A stretch of DNA of 64,000 bases from Anaerolineae bacterium (GTDB lineage: Bacteria > Chloroflexota > Anaerolineae > B4-G1 > SLSP01). The stretch is from assembly GCA_026645815.1 (NCBI GenBank), contig JAPKMR010000019.1, positions 1 through 64,000 on the forward strand. Direction: 5' to 3'. The notes below the pieces were generated by a model that did not search any database, was not told the origin of the DNA, and saw only the letters and a program-made list of their open reading frames with translations. Position numbers and translations under genes: made by a program. This document shows, one piece after another, positions 51,864 through 63,200 of this stretch. Positions within the stretch are counted from its first letter, which is position 1, and each line of letters opens with the position of its first letter.

Positions 51864-54071
51864 ATGGCGTCGAATGCTTCGCTTCCTGTAGCATCAGATG
51901 CGCCGCGGCTGATAGTCGCTGTGCGTGATGAGAGTGACCTGCGTTTCCTGCTGCCCGTCGCCTGTGATTTGGTCCGCGCCAGAAAAGGCATGGTTTATTT
52001 GCTGACCATTGCCGAGAGTGGCAAGCCGCCGACCTGGCTCAAGTTGCCGGATGCCTCGGACCAACCTCCGGTTGAGGTCATTATCCGCTCGGGACGCGAT
52101 ACTGCCGAGATCATCCTGGAGGAAATCAGGCAGCTTAAGCCCGAGGCGCTCTTGCTGGGTTGGCATGGTGGGCTGGGGCGCGGGCGCTTCCTGATGGGGC
52201 ATACTTTGGATCCGGTCATGCAGAGCGCGCCGTGCGATGTGCTGTTGCTTCAGGATCGGGAGCTGCCGGCGATCAAGCGCATCCTGATTCCTGTGGCGGG
52301 GGGACCCCACGCACCCCATGCCTTTGCCATCGCTCGCCGTCTGGCGCCGGAGGCTGAGATCACGGCGTTGACGGTAGCAAATCAACGCCTGGGGGAAGCG
52401 GCAAAGGTAGCGGCGCAGCAACGCCTGGAGGCTTTGCTGCACGAGATTGATGAGCCACCCACCACCCATTCGGTGGTGGTGCAAGCGGCCAATCCCGCGG
52501 AAGGGATTCTTGCCGAATCTGCCAGGGACTACGATTTATTGATCCTCGGCGCGGGCGATGAGGGCATCATTGGGCGTTTTCTCTTCGGTGATGTACCGCA
52601 GACCATTCTGCTCAACGCGCCGATTCCGGTGATGATTCTTCGCCGTCGCATCACTTCACTGAATTCACTCTCCCGCCGTCTCTGGACCAAGGTTCACGGC
52701 TTGTTTCCAGCATTATCCGTGCCGGAGCAGGCGGAGATCTACCGCTCCATGCGCCGGGGGTCGCGCCCCAGTGCAGATTTCATCGTGATGATCACCCTCG
52801 CCGCCGCCATTGCAAGTCTGGGGTTGTTGCTCAACAGCCCCGCTACTATTATTGGCGCTATGTTGGTGGCGCCGCTGATGACGGCGATTCTGGGCATGGG
52901 GTTGAGCATTGTCTTGGGCGATATGCGTTTCTTCTGGAGCGCCCTGGGCACCGCGGCGCGCGGGATAGCGTTGGCGGTGAGTATGGGTTTTCTTGTTGCC
53001 CTGATTGTCCCCGGTAGCGAGCTGACTCAAGAGATTCTGAGTCGCGGCAATCCCAGCCTTCTGGATTTGGGCATTGCCCTGATCTCCGGTGCTGCGGCAT
53101 CTTACGCCATTAGCCGCAAAAGCGTCTCGGCATCCCTGGCGGGGGTTGCCATCGCGGTTTCTTTGACGCCGCCGTTGGCGACGATAGGCATCTGCTTGCA
53201 AGCGGGCGAGTGGATCTTGGCGGGCGGGGCCTTGTTGCTGTTTTTGACCAATATGATCGCCATCATTGCCTCTGGCGGTTTGATGTTCTCGCTGCTCGGC
53301 TTTCGCCCGGAATTGGGGCGTAGCAAGATTTTTCACCGTGGGATGCGTGGCGTGCTGGTGTTGTTGTTATTGGTGATGTTGCCCTTGTGGGTTCTGACCA
53401 CGCGCTCGTTGCAACAGCTGACTCTCAATCACCAGATTGAATCTGCCTTGCAGGCAGAGATAAGGCAGATACCTGATGCGCAGCTGTTGCGTTGGGAGCT
53501 GCTCTCGACCGAAGATGATGGGACTCTGCAAATTGAAGTCAGCCTCACTGTGCCAAGGGAGCTGGTTCATGGTGAAGCGCGTGCCCTGCAAGAACGCCTC
53601 GCAGAGCAGATTAACCGTCCCGTGGCGCTCTCGCTGAGCACCTTATCAACGACGCGCCTGCGCGCTTTCGTTCCCCCCACTCCTACGCCCACTCTGGCGC
53701 CCACTCCCACCGGAATGCCCACCACCACACCTACTGCTACGCCAACGGCGACCGCGACCGCGACCGCCACACCAACTCGCACGCCTACGCCCACTTTGAC
53801 GCCTACGCTTACCCCGATGCCGACGGCATCGCCGACCGCGACGCCCTTTATCCTGGTTGTGAGCGATGTGGGTGCGGCAGGACTGCGGGTGCGCTATTCG
53901 CCTGATGGTCTGGAGGTGGGGCGCCTGCCGGAGGGAACGGTGGTGATTGTCACCGGCGGACCGGTGACCGTCGCGGGGGCCGTTTGGTATCAAGTCCAGA
54001 CCCTCGATGGGACCTTGGTGGGTTGGGTGAGCGCCACCTATCTACTGAACGCCGCCGGCGCGGCGCCTTGA
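51864..54071 (+). CDS. USP-DUF389 membrane protein with C-terminal SH3-like domain
   Basis: 735 residues with unusual order. Two universal-stress-protein-like domains (about 12-125 and 135-255; note LLLGWHGGLGRGRFLMGHTL and LLILGAGDEGIIGRFLFG) precede a DUF389/TIGR00341 domain with about six helices (300-480; SPATIIGAMLVAPLMTAILG). Then comes a low-complexity Thr-Pro linker (about 600-655) and a bacterial SH3 domain (GAAGLRVRYSPDGLEVGRLP ... GWVSATYLL). USP domains are cytoplasmic while the SH3 and linker should be outside, so the protein would sense on both sides. It stands alone as a gene. The role is unknown. Confidence 0.87.
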   Translation: MASNASLPVASDAPRLIVAVRDESDLRFLLPVACDLVRARKGMVYLLTIAESGKPPTWLKLPDASDQPPVEVIIRSGRDTAEIILEEIRQLKPEALLLGWHGGLGRGRFLMGHTLDPVMQSAPCDVLLLQDRELPAIKRILIPVAGGPHAPHAFAIARRLAPEAEITALTVANQRLGEAAKVAAQQRLEALLHEIDEPPTTHSVVVQAANPAEGILAESARDYDLLILGAGDEGIIGRFLFGDVPQTILLNAPIPVMILRRRITSLNSLSRRLWTKVHGLFPALSVPEQAEIYRSMRRGSRPSADFIVMITLAAAIASLGLLLNSPATIIGAMLVAPLMTAILGMGLSIVLGDMRFFWSALGTAARGIALAVSMGFLVALIVPGSELTQEILSRGNPSLLDLGIALISGAAASYAISRKSVSASLAGVAIAVSLTPPLATIGICLQAGEWILAGGALLLFLTNMIAIIASGGLMFSLLGFRPELGRSKIFHRGMRGVLVLLLLVMLPLWVLTTRSLQQLTLNHQIESALQAEIRQIPDAQLLRWELLSTEDDGTLQIEVSLTVPRELVHGEARALQERLAEQINRPVALSLSTLSTTRLRAFVPPTPTPTLAPTPTGMPTTTPTATPTATATATATPTRTPTPTLTPTLTPMPTASPTATPFILVVSDVGAAGLRVRYSPDGLEVGRLPEGTVVIVTGGPVTVAGAVWYQVQTLDGTLVGWVSATYLLNAAGAAP

Positions 54072-54206
54072 AAAACGGATTGATCTTCGCTGCGTGTTTG
54101 CGGCCTAAAGGCAGCCCCTAGACCAGGGAATGAAGTGTAATGAAGTGTTTTGTGGTGGGGCCTCGCCTCATCACAAAAACACCTTCCGGAAAGCAAATCT
54201 GACCGG

Positions 54207-54363
54207 GTGCGTTTCAACTTTGGGGCAAAAGCAAGGCGACCATCATACAAATGTCTTTCTTTGGTTGATTTTTGGCGGTGGGGCAAAGCCCCACCGCCAA
54301 AAATCAATTTTTCCTGCGCCCTGTAGGGGCGCCTGAGATTTTCGCTCCCGTTTTGAAACGCAC
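54207..54363. repeat. Complete MITE-like element with 11-bp terminal inverted repeats
   Basis: A 157-bp element bounded by GTGCGTTTCAA (54207-54217) and its exact complement TTGAAACGCAC (54353-54363). Inside is a hairpin of GGCGGTGGGGC/GCCCCACCGCC flanked by TTTTT/AAAAA (about 54269-54305). ATCTGACCG flanks both sides (54197-54205 and 54366-54374). It has no coding capacity, so any mobility would need an outside transposase. A further AAGTGTTTT...AAAACACTT hairpin precedes it near 54143-54184. The gap 54072-54446 holds no gene. Confidence 0.8.
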
Positions 54364-54446
54364 TCATCTGACCGCAATACTCAGTGAGATGTTACATCGT
54401 GCTACAATCTCTGGATAGGTTCTATGCAGTATTAAGGAGTCTGACA

Positions 54447-56810
54447 ATGGTCAAGCGAGGTCTGCATCTATTGACGTTGGTAGTTATGGTTATGGCTTTG
54501 TCGCCTGGGTGGGCACAAGCTGAAGCCGTTTCCCCTCAGGTTCTGGCACAGGTTTTCTTCTCTGGAAACCTGCAAGCGTTACCCTTGCCGGTGCTGGCGC
54601 ATTGGCAGAGCGCTGTGAGTGTAGAGATCGTGCTGGTTATCGCGCCGTTAGCCGATGTACAGCGTACGGGACTCCCTTTCCGCGTGTTGGATGCCGAAGC
54701 GCAGCCCGGCGCTTATTACCTGGCGCACCGGCGACCTGAGCGCGCCGCCGCGTTGCGCCTTGATGCGCTTGATATCGGGCGTCCCCTTCTCGTGGATGGT
54801 CCACGGTTGCTGGTGCGGGCAACGCAGGCGCAGGCAGAACACTTGATGCCTCTGGGATTTGAGCTGCAGGCGTTGGGCGATGTGCCCTTGATCCTGGCGC
54901 CAGCTCCGGCGGCAACAGCAGCAGCCTTGGCGCACGATGAAACTCTGGTCGGGGAGATTCTCGCTCAGGTGCTGACGCGGACATTGTATAGCTCTGTCGG
55001 TGGTTTGAGCGGCGAAACTGCTGTCACCGTGGGTGGGGCGCCTTATACCATTACGACGCGTTACACCAATTCCGGGACGCCCATCACCAAAGCCACGCAA
55101 TATGCTTACGAACAGTTGCAGGCCCTGGGACTTTCTGTGAGTTATCATTCCTGGAGTAGTTCTGGCTATAGCAATCGCAACGTGATTGGTGTCATTCCTG
55201 GCACTACCCAACCCGGTGAGATTGTCTTGATTACTGCCCACCTGGATTCGGTCTCCGATGCGCCCGGCGAAAACCCTGCCCCTGGCGCCGATGATAACGC
55301 CAGCGGTTCGGCGGCAGTGCTATTGGCTGCGGATATTCTCAGCCGCTATGACCTGGATCGCACGGTGCGTTTTGTCCTCTTCACCGGCGAAGAGCAGGGA
55401 CTCCTCGGCAGCTATGCGTATGCGACGACGGTCTACAATGCTGGCGATAACATTGTGGCGGTCTACAACATGGATATGCTCGCCTGGGATGACCTGGGCG
55501 GGCCTGACCTCGATCTCTTTACCCGCACTACCTCTAACCCGGGTTATGCCGGCGATATAGTCATTGCCAACACGTTTACCAGCATCGTGAACACGTATGC
55601 ATTGGACCTGACCCCGCACATCCGCAAAACGGGAATGGGTTCCAGTGACCACTATCCATTCTGGCAGCGTGGTTTCCCGGCAATTCTGGCAATCGAGGAT
55701 TACACGGGCGGGGATTTCAACGACTATTATCACACCACCGATGACCTGTTACAGTACATCAACATGCCCTACTTTGTTGATTTTGTCAAAGCCTCCATGG
55801 GGACCGCGGCGCGCCTGGCGGGTGTGACGCGCCGTTATCCTTTTGAAATCACCACCCTGGCAACGCCTGACCCGGTGACTGCGGGAGAGCTCTTCACCTA
55901 CACCGTGCTTCTCACCAACACCGCTCGCTCAGCGACCACGGGCATGGTCGTGCGCACCACGTTGCCTGCCGGTGTTACTTTCCTCGGCGCCAGTGACGGG
56001 GGTAGTCTTGAAGGGGATACCGTGTTCTGGCGCAATCAGACCTTGACAGTGGGAGCAACCTTGCCTTTTACGGTTCGAATGCGTGTGGGCTGTGTCCCTT
56101 CTGGCACCTTGTTGGCAGGCGGCGCGACGCAGGCAACGGCGCTGAGTTGGCCCGTGGCAGCGACCGGCGTGCCTGTGACGGTGACTACAACGGCTTCTAT
56201 GCCCGGAGCGGCTTTCAGCTTCCCCGAACCGGTCATTCGCGATTATCCTGTGGCTTTCGCTAACCTGAGCCAGAATGCTACCGCTTATCTGTGGGATTTC
56301 GGCGATGGTGTAACGACCACAACCACGTCCCCGGTGCATACGTATATAGCAACCGGCAGCGTGACGGCGACTTTGACCGCGAGCAACAGCTGTTTTTCGG
56401 ATACGGTGGCGCACCGTTTGGCCGTTGGGGAGTATGGCGTGCTTCTGGCGCCGGAGGTCTCGGAGGCGTATGTGAGGCCCGGCGCGGCTGTGACTTACAC
56501 CCTATGGTTGACCAACACCGGCACGGTGACTGATACCTACACGCTCAGCCTCTCCGGCGGCGTATGGCCCAGTGTGCTCTCGGCGGCGGAGGTAGGACCC
56601 CTGGCGCCAGGCGCCGCGGTGATGATCACTGTCGCTGTGACAGCACCGCTGACAATACTTCCTGGCAACCAGGACACGCTGCTGCTCACCGCGGTTTCGC
56701 AGCAAGATCCTCAGGTTCAGCCCGCAAGTGCAACCGCACAGCTGCGCACCCGGACGTTATGGGTGACGTATTTGCCGTTGGTGTTACTCGATTTCCCCCC
56801 TCTCCGTTGA
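54447..56810 (+). CDS. Secreted M28-family metallopeptidase with DUF11 and PKD modules
   Basis: 787 residues from the ATG at 54447 (AAGGAG). Signal peptide MVKRGLHLLTLVVMVMALSP ending at AQA. The M28 aminopeptidase domain (about 190-450) has the two-zinc ligands: H265 in TAHLDS, D282 in GADDNASG, E315/E316 in FTGEEQG, Asp in YNMDMLAWDD and His in YYHTTDD. A DUF11-like domain (about 475-570, LTNTARSATTGMVVRTTLPA) and a PKD domain (DFGDGVTTTTTSPVHTYIAT) follow. The tail has a second DUF11-like part and ends TYLPLVLLDFPPLR. It would trim peptides at the cell surface. Confidence 0.92.
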   Translation: MVKRGLHLLTLVVMVMALSPGWAQAEAVSPQVLAQVFFSGNLQALPLPVLAHWQSAVSVEIVLVIAPLADVQRTGLPFRVLDAEAQPGAYYLAHRRPERAAALRLDALDIGRPLLVDGPRLLVRATQAQAEHLMPLGFELQALGDVPLILAPAPAATAAALAHDETLVGEILAQVLTRTLYSSVGGLSGETAVTVGGAPYTITTRYTNSGTPITKATQYAYEQLQALGLSVSYHSWSSSGYSNRNVIGVIPGTTQPGEIVLITAHLDSVSDAPGENPAPGADDNASGSAAVLLAADILSRYDLDRTVRFVLFTGEEQGLLGSYAYATTVYNAGDNIVAVYNMDMLAWDDLGGPDLDLFTRTTSNPGYAGDIVIANTFTSIVNTYALDLTPHIRKTGMGSSDHYPFWQRGFPAILAIEDYTGGDFNDYYHTTDDLLQYINMPYFVDFVKASMGTAARLAGVTRRYPFEITTLATPDPVTAGELFTYTVLLTNTARSATTGMVVRTTLPAGVTFLGASDGGSLEGDTVFWRNQTLTVGATLPFTVRMRVGCVPSGTLLAGGATQATALSWPVAATGVPVTVTTTASMPGAAFSFPEPVIRDYPVAFANLSQNATAYLWDFGDGVTTTTTSPVHTYIATGSVTATLTASNSCFSDTVAHRLAVGEYGVLLAPEVSEAYVRPGAAVTYTLWLTNTGTVTDTYTLSLSGGVWPSVLSAAEVGPLAPGAAVMITVAVTAPLTILPGNQDTLLLTAVSQQDPQVQPASATAQLRTRTLWVTYLPLVLLDFPPLR

Positions 56811-56841
56811 TGAGTGGGCATCGTGCTTGTCTTACTCAGAG

Positions 56842-56878
56842 AGAGTTTTTGGGCACGCGGAGCGTGCCCAAAAACTCT
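56842..56878. terminator. 17-bp hairpin terminator after the M28 gene
   Basis: Arms AGAGTTTTTGGGCACGC (56842-56858) and GCGTGCCCAAAAACTCT (56862-56878) with a GGA loop, 31 bases past the stop. Confidence 0.82.
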
Positions 56879-56944
56879 AAGCTGACGCGTCAGCCGCTGA
56901 CGCTCAGCCGAAGATAGTCTCCTTCGTTTGCTGAAAACGAGAAC

Positions 56945-56981
56945 GTTTTGAGGAGCGATATTGCGCGCCGCTCCTCAAAAC
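56945..56981. repeat. Second intergenic inverted repeat
   Basis: Arms GTTTTGAGGAGCG (56945-56957) and CGCTCCTCAAAAC (56969-56981). Same T-rich/GC/A-rich design as the other intergenic hairpins here. The rest of 56811-57279 shows no gene and no clear promoter. Confidence 0.7.
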
Positions 56982-57279
56982 CGCCCCTTGTGAGCTCCCC
57001 TGAAGTGTTTTGTTTTCTTTTCGAAACACGACCTTAGCTTGCTAAGCCTTCACTTTTGAACCTTTTGACGAAAACCGCGACTATATACATAGGCTTTATT
57101 TATGCAGGCAACCTTAGTCTTCTATGGGGGTGTCGTGTCAAGTCTTGAAGCACACACGATCGTGGATTGCACGAGCTGTGTTTTGATGAGGAGGTGCTAT
57201 TGATTCGATTGGCTACACACAATTTGTATAACCCCAGGTATTTATGCGTCTCAAACCATTGAAAGGAGAACGACATTTT

Positions 57280-60200
57280 ATGTATAAGCGGACTTTGTTG
57301 AATGTGCTGGTCGTCATGACCATGCTGCTGGGAGTCTTCTCGACCCCTCTGGCAGCACAACCCGCGGCGGCGGCTTCGGTTCAAGCCCCACCCCCTCCGG
57401 CGGATGCCAAAGCCAACCCCGAACAAGCCAAACCGGCGGAACGCGCCAACCAGGCTTTGACTGGATTGGAAGGCCCTGCCAAGGGTGAAGAGATAGGAAC
57501 TTGTGGGGCAGGGTTAAATGCTACCTGGCCTGGCCCTGATGGTTTCGGCTATGGGGGCAGGGTGGTAACCTACAGCTGGGTGGATATCTCCAGCACTGGT
57601 ACGCCAATCACGGGCCTTGCGGATGATAATACTCAAGGTCCATTCGCCATCGGTTTTAACTTTCCCTTCTATGGGGGCACGCAGACACAGTTTTATGTAA
57701 GCTCCAACGGTTACATGACCCTTGGGAGCACAACCAGTAGTCTTACCAATCAATGCCCCTTGCCGAACAGCACTGCTCCCAATAACACCATCGCGCTGTT
57801 GTGGGATGATCTCAACTTCACCATCAGTGGTAACGTCTACTATGAGCACTTTGCCACCTGCCCGGTGGGTAGTGGGGAATGCACGATTGTTTCTTATCAC
57901 AACGTGGCGCACTATAGTGGTGCAGCTGGCTCTGCGGGCACCTGGCAAGCCATTCTCTATGCGACTGGCGCCATCCGCCTGCAATTCCTGGATAGCGGCG
58001 TTGAGCTGGGTTCCTCTTCAACTACAGGTATCGAAGGCAACGATGCCGCTGCCAATCATGGGCTAACTTTCGCCTGCGATACGGGCAACTCGGTTGCCGA
58101 TGAGCTGGCGATTGAGTTCGCCGTTTCAGATGTGCTCCTGACCCTGGAAAAAACGGCGCCCGGTGCTGTGATTAGCGGTCCCATTGAATACAGTATTGTG
58201 TTCGATAATGTTGGCATGGGCACTGCTGAAGGGGTGACGCTGACGGATGTGATTCCGGCGGGGACGGTCTACGTTCCTGGCAGCGTTACCGGCGGCGCGA
58301 CCTATGATTCCGGCACTAATACCATTTCCTGGGCCGGTGACCTGGCATCGAACAGTCCGGTGACAGTCACTTTTGCTGCGGATCTCGATGCTGTGACTTG
58401 TGGTGCTGAGGTGACAAACACCGCCGTATTGGAACATAACGGCGAGCAAATCACTGCATCTGCCACCACAACTATCTGGGAGTATGAAGCCTACGCTTCC
58501 GACTTCGAGGCAAACAACGGTGGCTTCAGCGGTGAAGGTTCATGGGCTTGGGGCGTTGTGGGTCCCTATGGCGGCACGCGCCCTGATTTCCCGGCAGGCG
58601 CCCATTCCGGCGCCAATGCCTGGGCAACCAACCTCACCGGCGACTATGGCACCAGCGAGACCATCGCGCTGACCTCCCCGCTGATTGACCTCAGCCCGCT
58701 GCAGGGCACCACGGAACTCAGCTGGTGGCAATGGCTGCGCACTGAGCAGGGTTACGACTATGCCACCGTGCAGGTGCGCGGCGGCGGCGCCGATTGGACC
58801 GACATCTATGGTCCGGTTAGCGGCGCTATTGACCTGGCGTGGGCGCGCTATGCTTATGACCTTTCCGCTTTCGCTGGCGCAAGCGATTTTCAGGTGCGTT
58901 TCTTGCTGGAAACGGATAGCTCGGTGACATACCCCGGTTGGTACGTGGATGATGTCGCCATCTACAGCTGTGCGCCGGTTGCCGGGCTTTACCTGGGACC
59001 GAACGTGGTGGAGGCTTCCGGTTGCAATGGCCTGGAGCAGCTCCACACCCTCTCGTTGGCCAACTGGACCGGCATCTCGGGTACTTTCAATCTGAGCTAC
59101 ACGATTGATCCCGTCTACGGCACGCTCACCGGTCCGGCAAGCCTAACCCTGGATCAGGGCGAGACGCAGTCCTTCGATGTCACCCTGAACCCGGCGCTGT
59201 GTCTGCCGAACCAGGTCTTGCTCGAGGCTTCGGTGACGGCGGAAGGCAACAGCTACAGCGATACGTCCCTCATCGAGAAAACTATCGTCAGTGGCGAATT
59301 CTGGGATGCCAAGGCGCCCATGACCGGGCAGGGCTTGTACGACCACGCCGTGGTGGATGGCGGCGACGGCGGCATCTATGCCTTGGGCGGCAATGGCGTT
59401 GGCTTAAGCCTCAATTATCGCTATGATATCGCGACCGATACCTGGGCTGCTCGTGCGTCTATCCCAACGGATATGCGCATCATTGACGCCGGGCAAATCG
59501 GCGGCGTGATCTATATCCCCGGCGGTTATGATGGCGCAGCATTTGCCACTACGCACCAGGCATACAACACTGCGACGGATGCCTGGAGCACGGGCGCGGC
59601 AGCGCCACGGCCGGTCGCCGGCTATGGCGTAGCCGCCTGCGATGGCAAACTCTATCGTGTGGGTGGCGCCGAAAATGCGACCTGGCCCAATGGCTCTACC
59701 GGTGCTGAAGTTTACGATCCGGGGACCAACGCCTGGACGACCCTGGCGCCCATGACCACGGGACGCACCTGGCCCCTCGTCGCTTGTGTGGATAGCAAAC
59801 TCTACGTGGCTGGCGGTCTGGATGCGGCAGGCAACGATACCGGCAAGGCTGAAGTCTACGACATCGCGACCAGTACCTGGAGCGATGCGGCAATGGCGGA
59901 CATGCCGGCGACCTGGTGGGGCGCGGGTATCTTCGTGAGAGATGGGCAGATCTACGTGGCGGGCGGTACCCGCAATGCCGAAGCTACGGCGGCGGTGGCG
60001 ATTTACGATCCCGCGACCGATACCTGGAGCAACGGGATCCCATTGCAAGACACGCGCTTCCGGTTGAAGGCGGCGAGCGGCTATGTCATCGGCGGTATGG
60101 AGCCAGTTTGGACCGGACATCCAACCAACGAATATCTGGATAGTTGTCCCATCTGTGATGCAATGGGAGCGCTCGATGGTCATGTCTATGACTACGATGG

Positions 60201-63200
60201 CGCGATGCTGCCTTGCCAGGACGCGACCGTCTCCATCCAACCGGGCAATATCGAAGTACCGGTGGATGCTACCGGGTACTACACCGTGGCCCTGGTCCCC
60301 TTCGATTACGAAGTGACGGCTTCGGCGACGGCTTATCCGGAACCTGCTATGGCTAACGTCACGATTCTGGAAGCCGAAACCGTTACGCAGGACTTCGTTC
60401 TCACTCGCCCGGATATCGAGGTCAGCCCGACCAGCTTCAGTGAAAGCCTGGTCGCGCCGGATAGCGTGACCCGGCAGATCACGATTGGCAATCTGGGAAC
60501 CTACCCCTTGTCCTTTGAGATCTTTGAAATGGGATCCGGTAAGGGGCAGGTTGAGGCAAAACCGGCGTATACCGTGGTGGAACAAAAGGGCGCAGTGGAG
60601 ATTGATCCCCAAGCGCTGTCCGAGCTCGATGCTAAGGGCGCGACGGATTTCTTCGTGAAGCTGCGCGCCCAGGCTGACCTGAGCGCCGCTTACGAAATCA
60701 AAGACTGGAGCGAGCGCGGTTGGTACGTCTACAATGCCTTGCAGGCTGCGGCGAAGGCGCAGGCGCCGATCATCGCTTTTGCGCAGGAGCGCGGCCTGGT
60801 TTATAAGACCTACCTCGCTAACAACTCGGTCTTCCTTTACCAGGCGACCCTGGATGACCTCAACCAGCTGGCGGCGCGCAGCGATGTCTACCAGATTCGG
60901 GCCAATCACACGTACGTGATTGAAGAGAATGTGCCCGCGCAAGACGAACCGCGCACCGTTTACTGGAACATGGATGAGCTCGAACCCAACTCCGGCTTGT
61001 TCGGTATGCAATCGCGGCAGGTGTGGGAGCAGTTCGATATTCGCGGTGAGGGCATCGTCGTCGCCAACATTGATACGGGCGCGTTCTTGGAGCACGCGGG
61101 CCTCGACCGCCAGTACCGTGGTAACCTCACCGGCAATATCGGCGGACCCTACGAGCACGACTACAACTGGTACATGCCCACTTCTGGCTGCGGCGATGGT
61201 TCCGCTCCCTGTGATAACAACGGGCACGGCTCCGGTACCATGGGTATCATGGTCGGTGAGACGGAAGACCTGACGGAACAGGTGGGTGCGGCTCCGGGTG
61301 CGCAGTGGATTGCGTGCAAGGGCTGCGAAACTACCGGTTGCTCGGATGCGGCACTTACGGGTTGTGCGGACTGGATGGTCGCTCCGACCCGCATCGGCGG
61401 TGCGGATCCCAATCCGGATATGCGCCCCAACGTCGTCAACAACTCCTGGGGCGGCGATGGCTGTGATGGTTGGTACCAGGACTACGTGAATGCCTGGCGT
61501 GCGGCGGGTATCTTCCCGGCGTTCTCCGCGGGCAATACCGAGGCTTGTGATGCCGTTGGTTCGCCCGGAGACAACCCCGGCGCCTTCGGCACCGCGGCGC
61601 ACAGTTCCGCCGGTTTGAACCAGTACGCGGGTGGTCCCAGCTGCTACTATCCTGATCCCAGCTGTGATCCCGATGCGCACGAGGTTGACCCACACCTCAA
61701 CTCGCCGACCTTTGGGCGCACGACCGGTAACACGGCGGGTGCCTACTACAACTTGAGCGGCACCTCCGGCGCCAGCCCGCATACCGCTGGTTGCGTGGCG
61801 CTGATGTGGTCCGCAAATCCCAGCCTCATCGGTCAGATTGACGAAACCTTCCGCGTTCTCGAACAGACGGCGGATCGCACCTGGACCGACTCCCAGAACG
61901 AGGGCGGCTGTGGTAAACCTGCCTGCGCGGGCAGCGATCCCTATCCCAACTATGAGTACGGTTGGGGCTATCTGGATTGTCTCGCGGCGGTGGAGGAAGT
62001 CTACAGCCCCGATGTAGCCTGGATTTCCGTCGCGCCGATCACCGGCACGGTCGGGATGGGTGGCTCGCAGCTGGTGGATGTGACCTTCACCTGCACCATC
62101 ACGGAGGCGCAGCAGGCGCAACCGCTCATGGCGCAGCTGCTCATCAACAGCAATGACCCCTGCGAACCGCGCGTGACGGTGGATGTGGAGCTCTACTGCA
62201 CCGGGCAGGATCCCTTCCCCACCTGGACCAAAGAGGTCACCGTCAATGGCACTCCCTCTAGCCCCGTCACCGGTCCCCACGTGGTTCGCCCTGGCGATAT
62301 CATCGTGGTAACGGATTACGTGGGCGCGGCGTTCTCCGCGAACATCACGGGTACGTTGACTGAAACCTGGGGTGCCGCGCTTTCCCTGGTGAGCTATGAC
62401 ACCAGCGGCGTGGGCGCGGTGACGGTGGGCGCTAACAGCCTGAGTTGGACCCTGACCGATGTGGCGCCCAACACGGCTTACCCCATCGTCAAGACCTTCG
62501 AGGTGCTCTACGGTGAGTGGATGACGGATCAGATTCTGGAGAGCTACTCCGTAGTGGATGAGGGTGTACATCTCAACGATGTCATCGTCGAGATCAACCG
62601 CTATCAACCGGCGATGACCCTCGATATCAGCAGTGTGACCGAAGCGTACAGCGGCGACACGGTGGCGGTAACTGCCGTCATCAACTCGAGCGGCAACTTC
62701 CGCGGCGAAGCAATCCTCACCGACACGTTGCCCACCGGCATGACCTTCGTGCCCGGCACGCTGACCGCGGATTATGGCCACACCTGGGAAGACACCGGCA
62801 TCATCTACTGGACCAACATCACACCGACCGTGAAGGCTGATATCATGGTGGGTGTCCTCTCGCCCGATAGCGACGCAATGGCTGACTTTGTCGCCATGAT
62901 TGATGGCTTCACCGGCATCACCGCGCAGCGCATCGCTGGCGACCTGAGCACGATGACCGTGGCGCAGTTGTTGCCCTACAATGTCATCGTCTCCAGCAAC
63001 AATAACCAGTGGAGCGCCGGCGGCGGCAATCCCAACATCGGCAATATCCTGGCGGATTATGTGGACGCGGGCGGCAAGATTGTGATGTCGCAATACGCCT
63101 GGGATAACGAAGGTTGGGACTTGACCGGACGCTTGATGAGCGAGGGTTACACACCCTACGCCATGGCAACTGGCGCGGGTGGCGCGGCAACGCTCGGCAC

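Noticed and set aside
54207-54363. Full insertion sequence
   Set aside because: Terminal inverted repeats exist but there is no transposase reading frame; at most a non-autonomous element.
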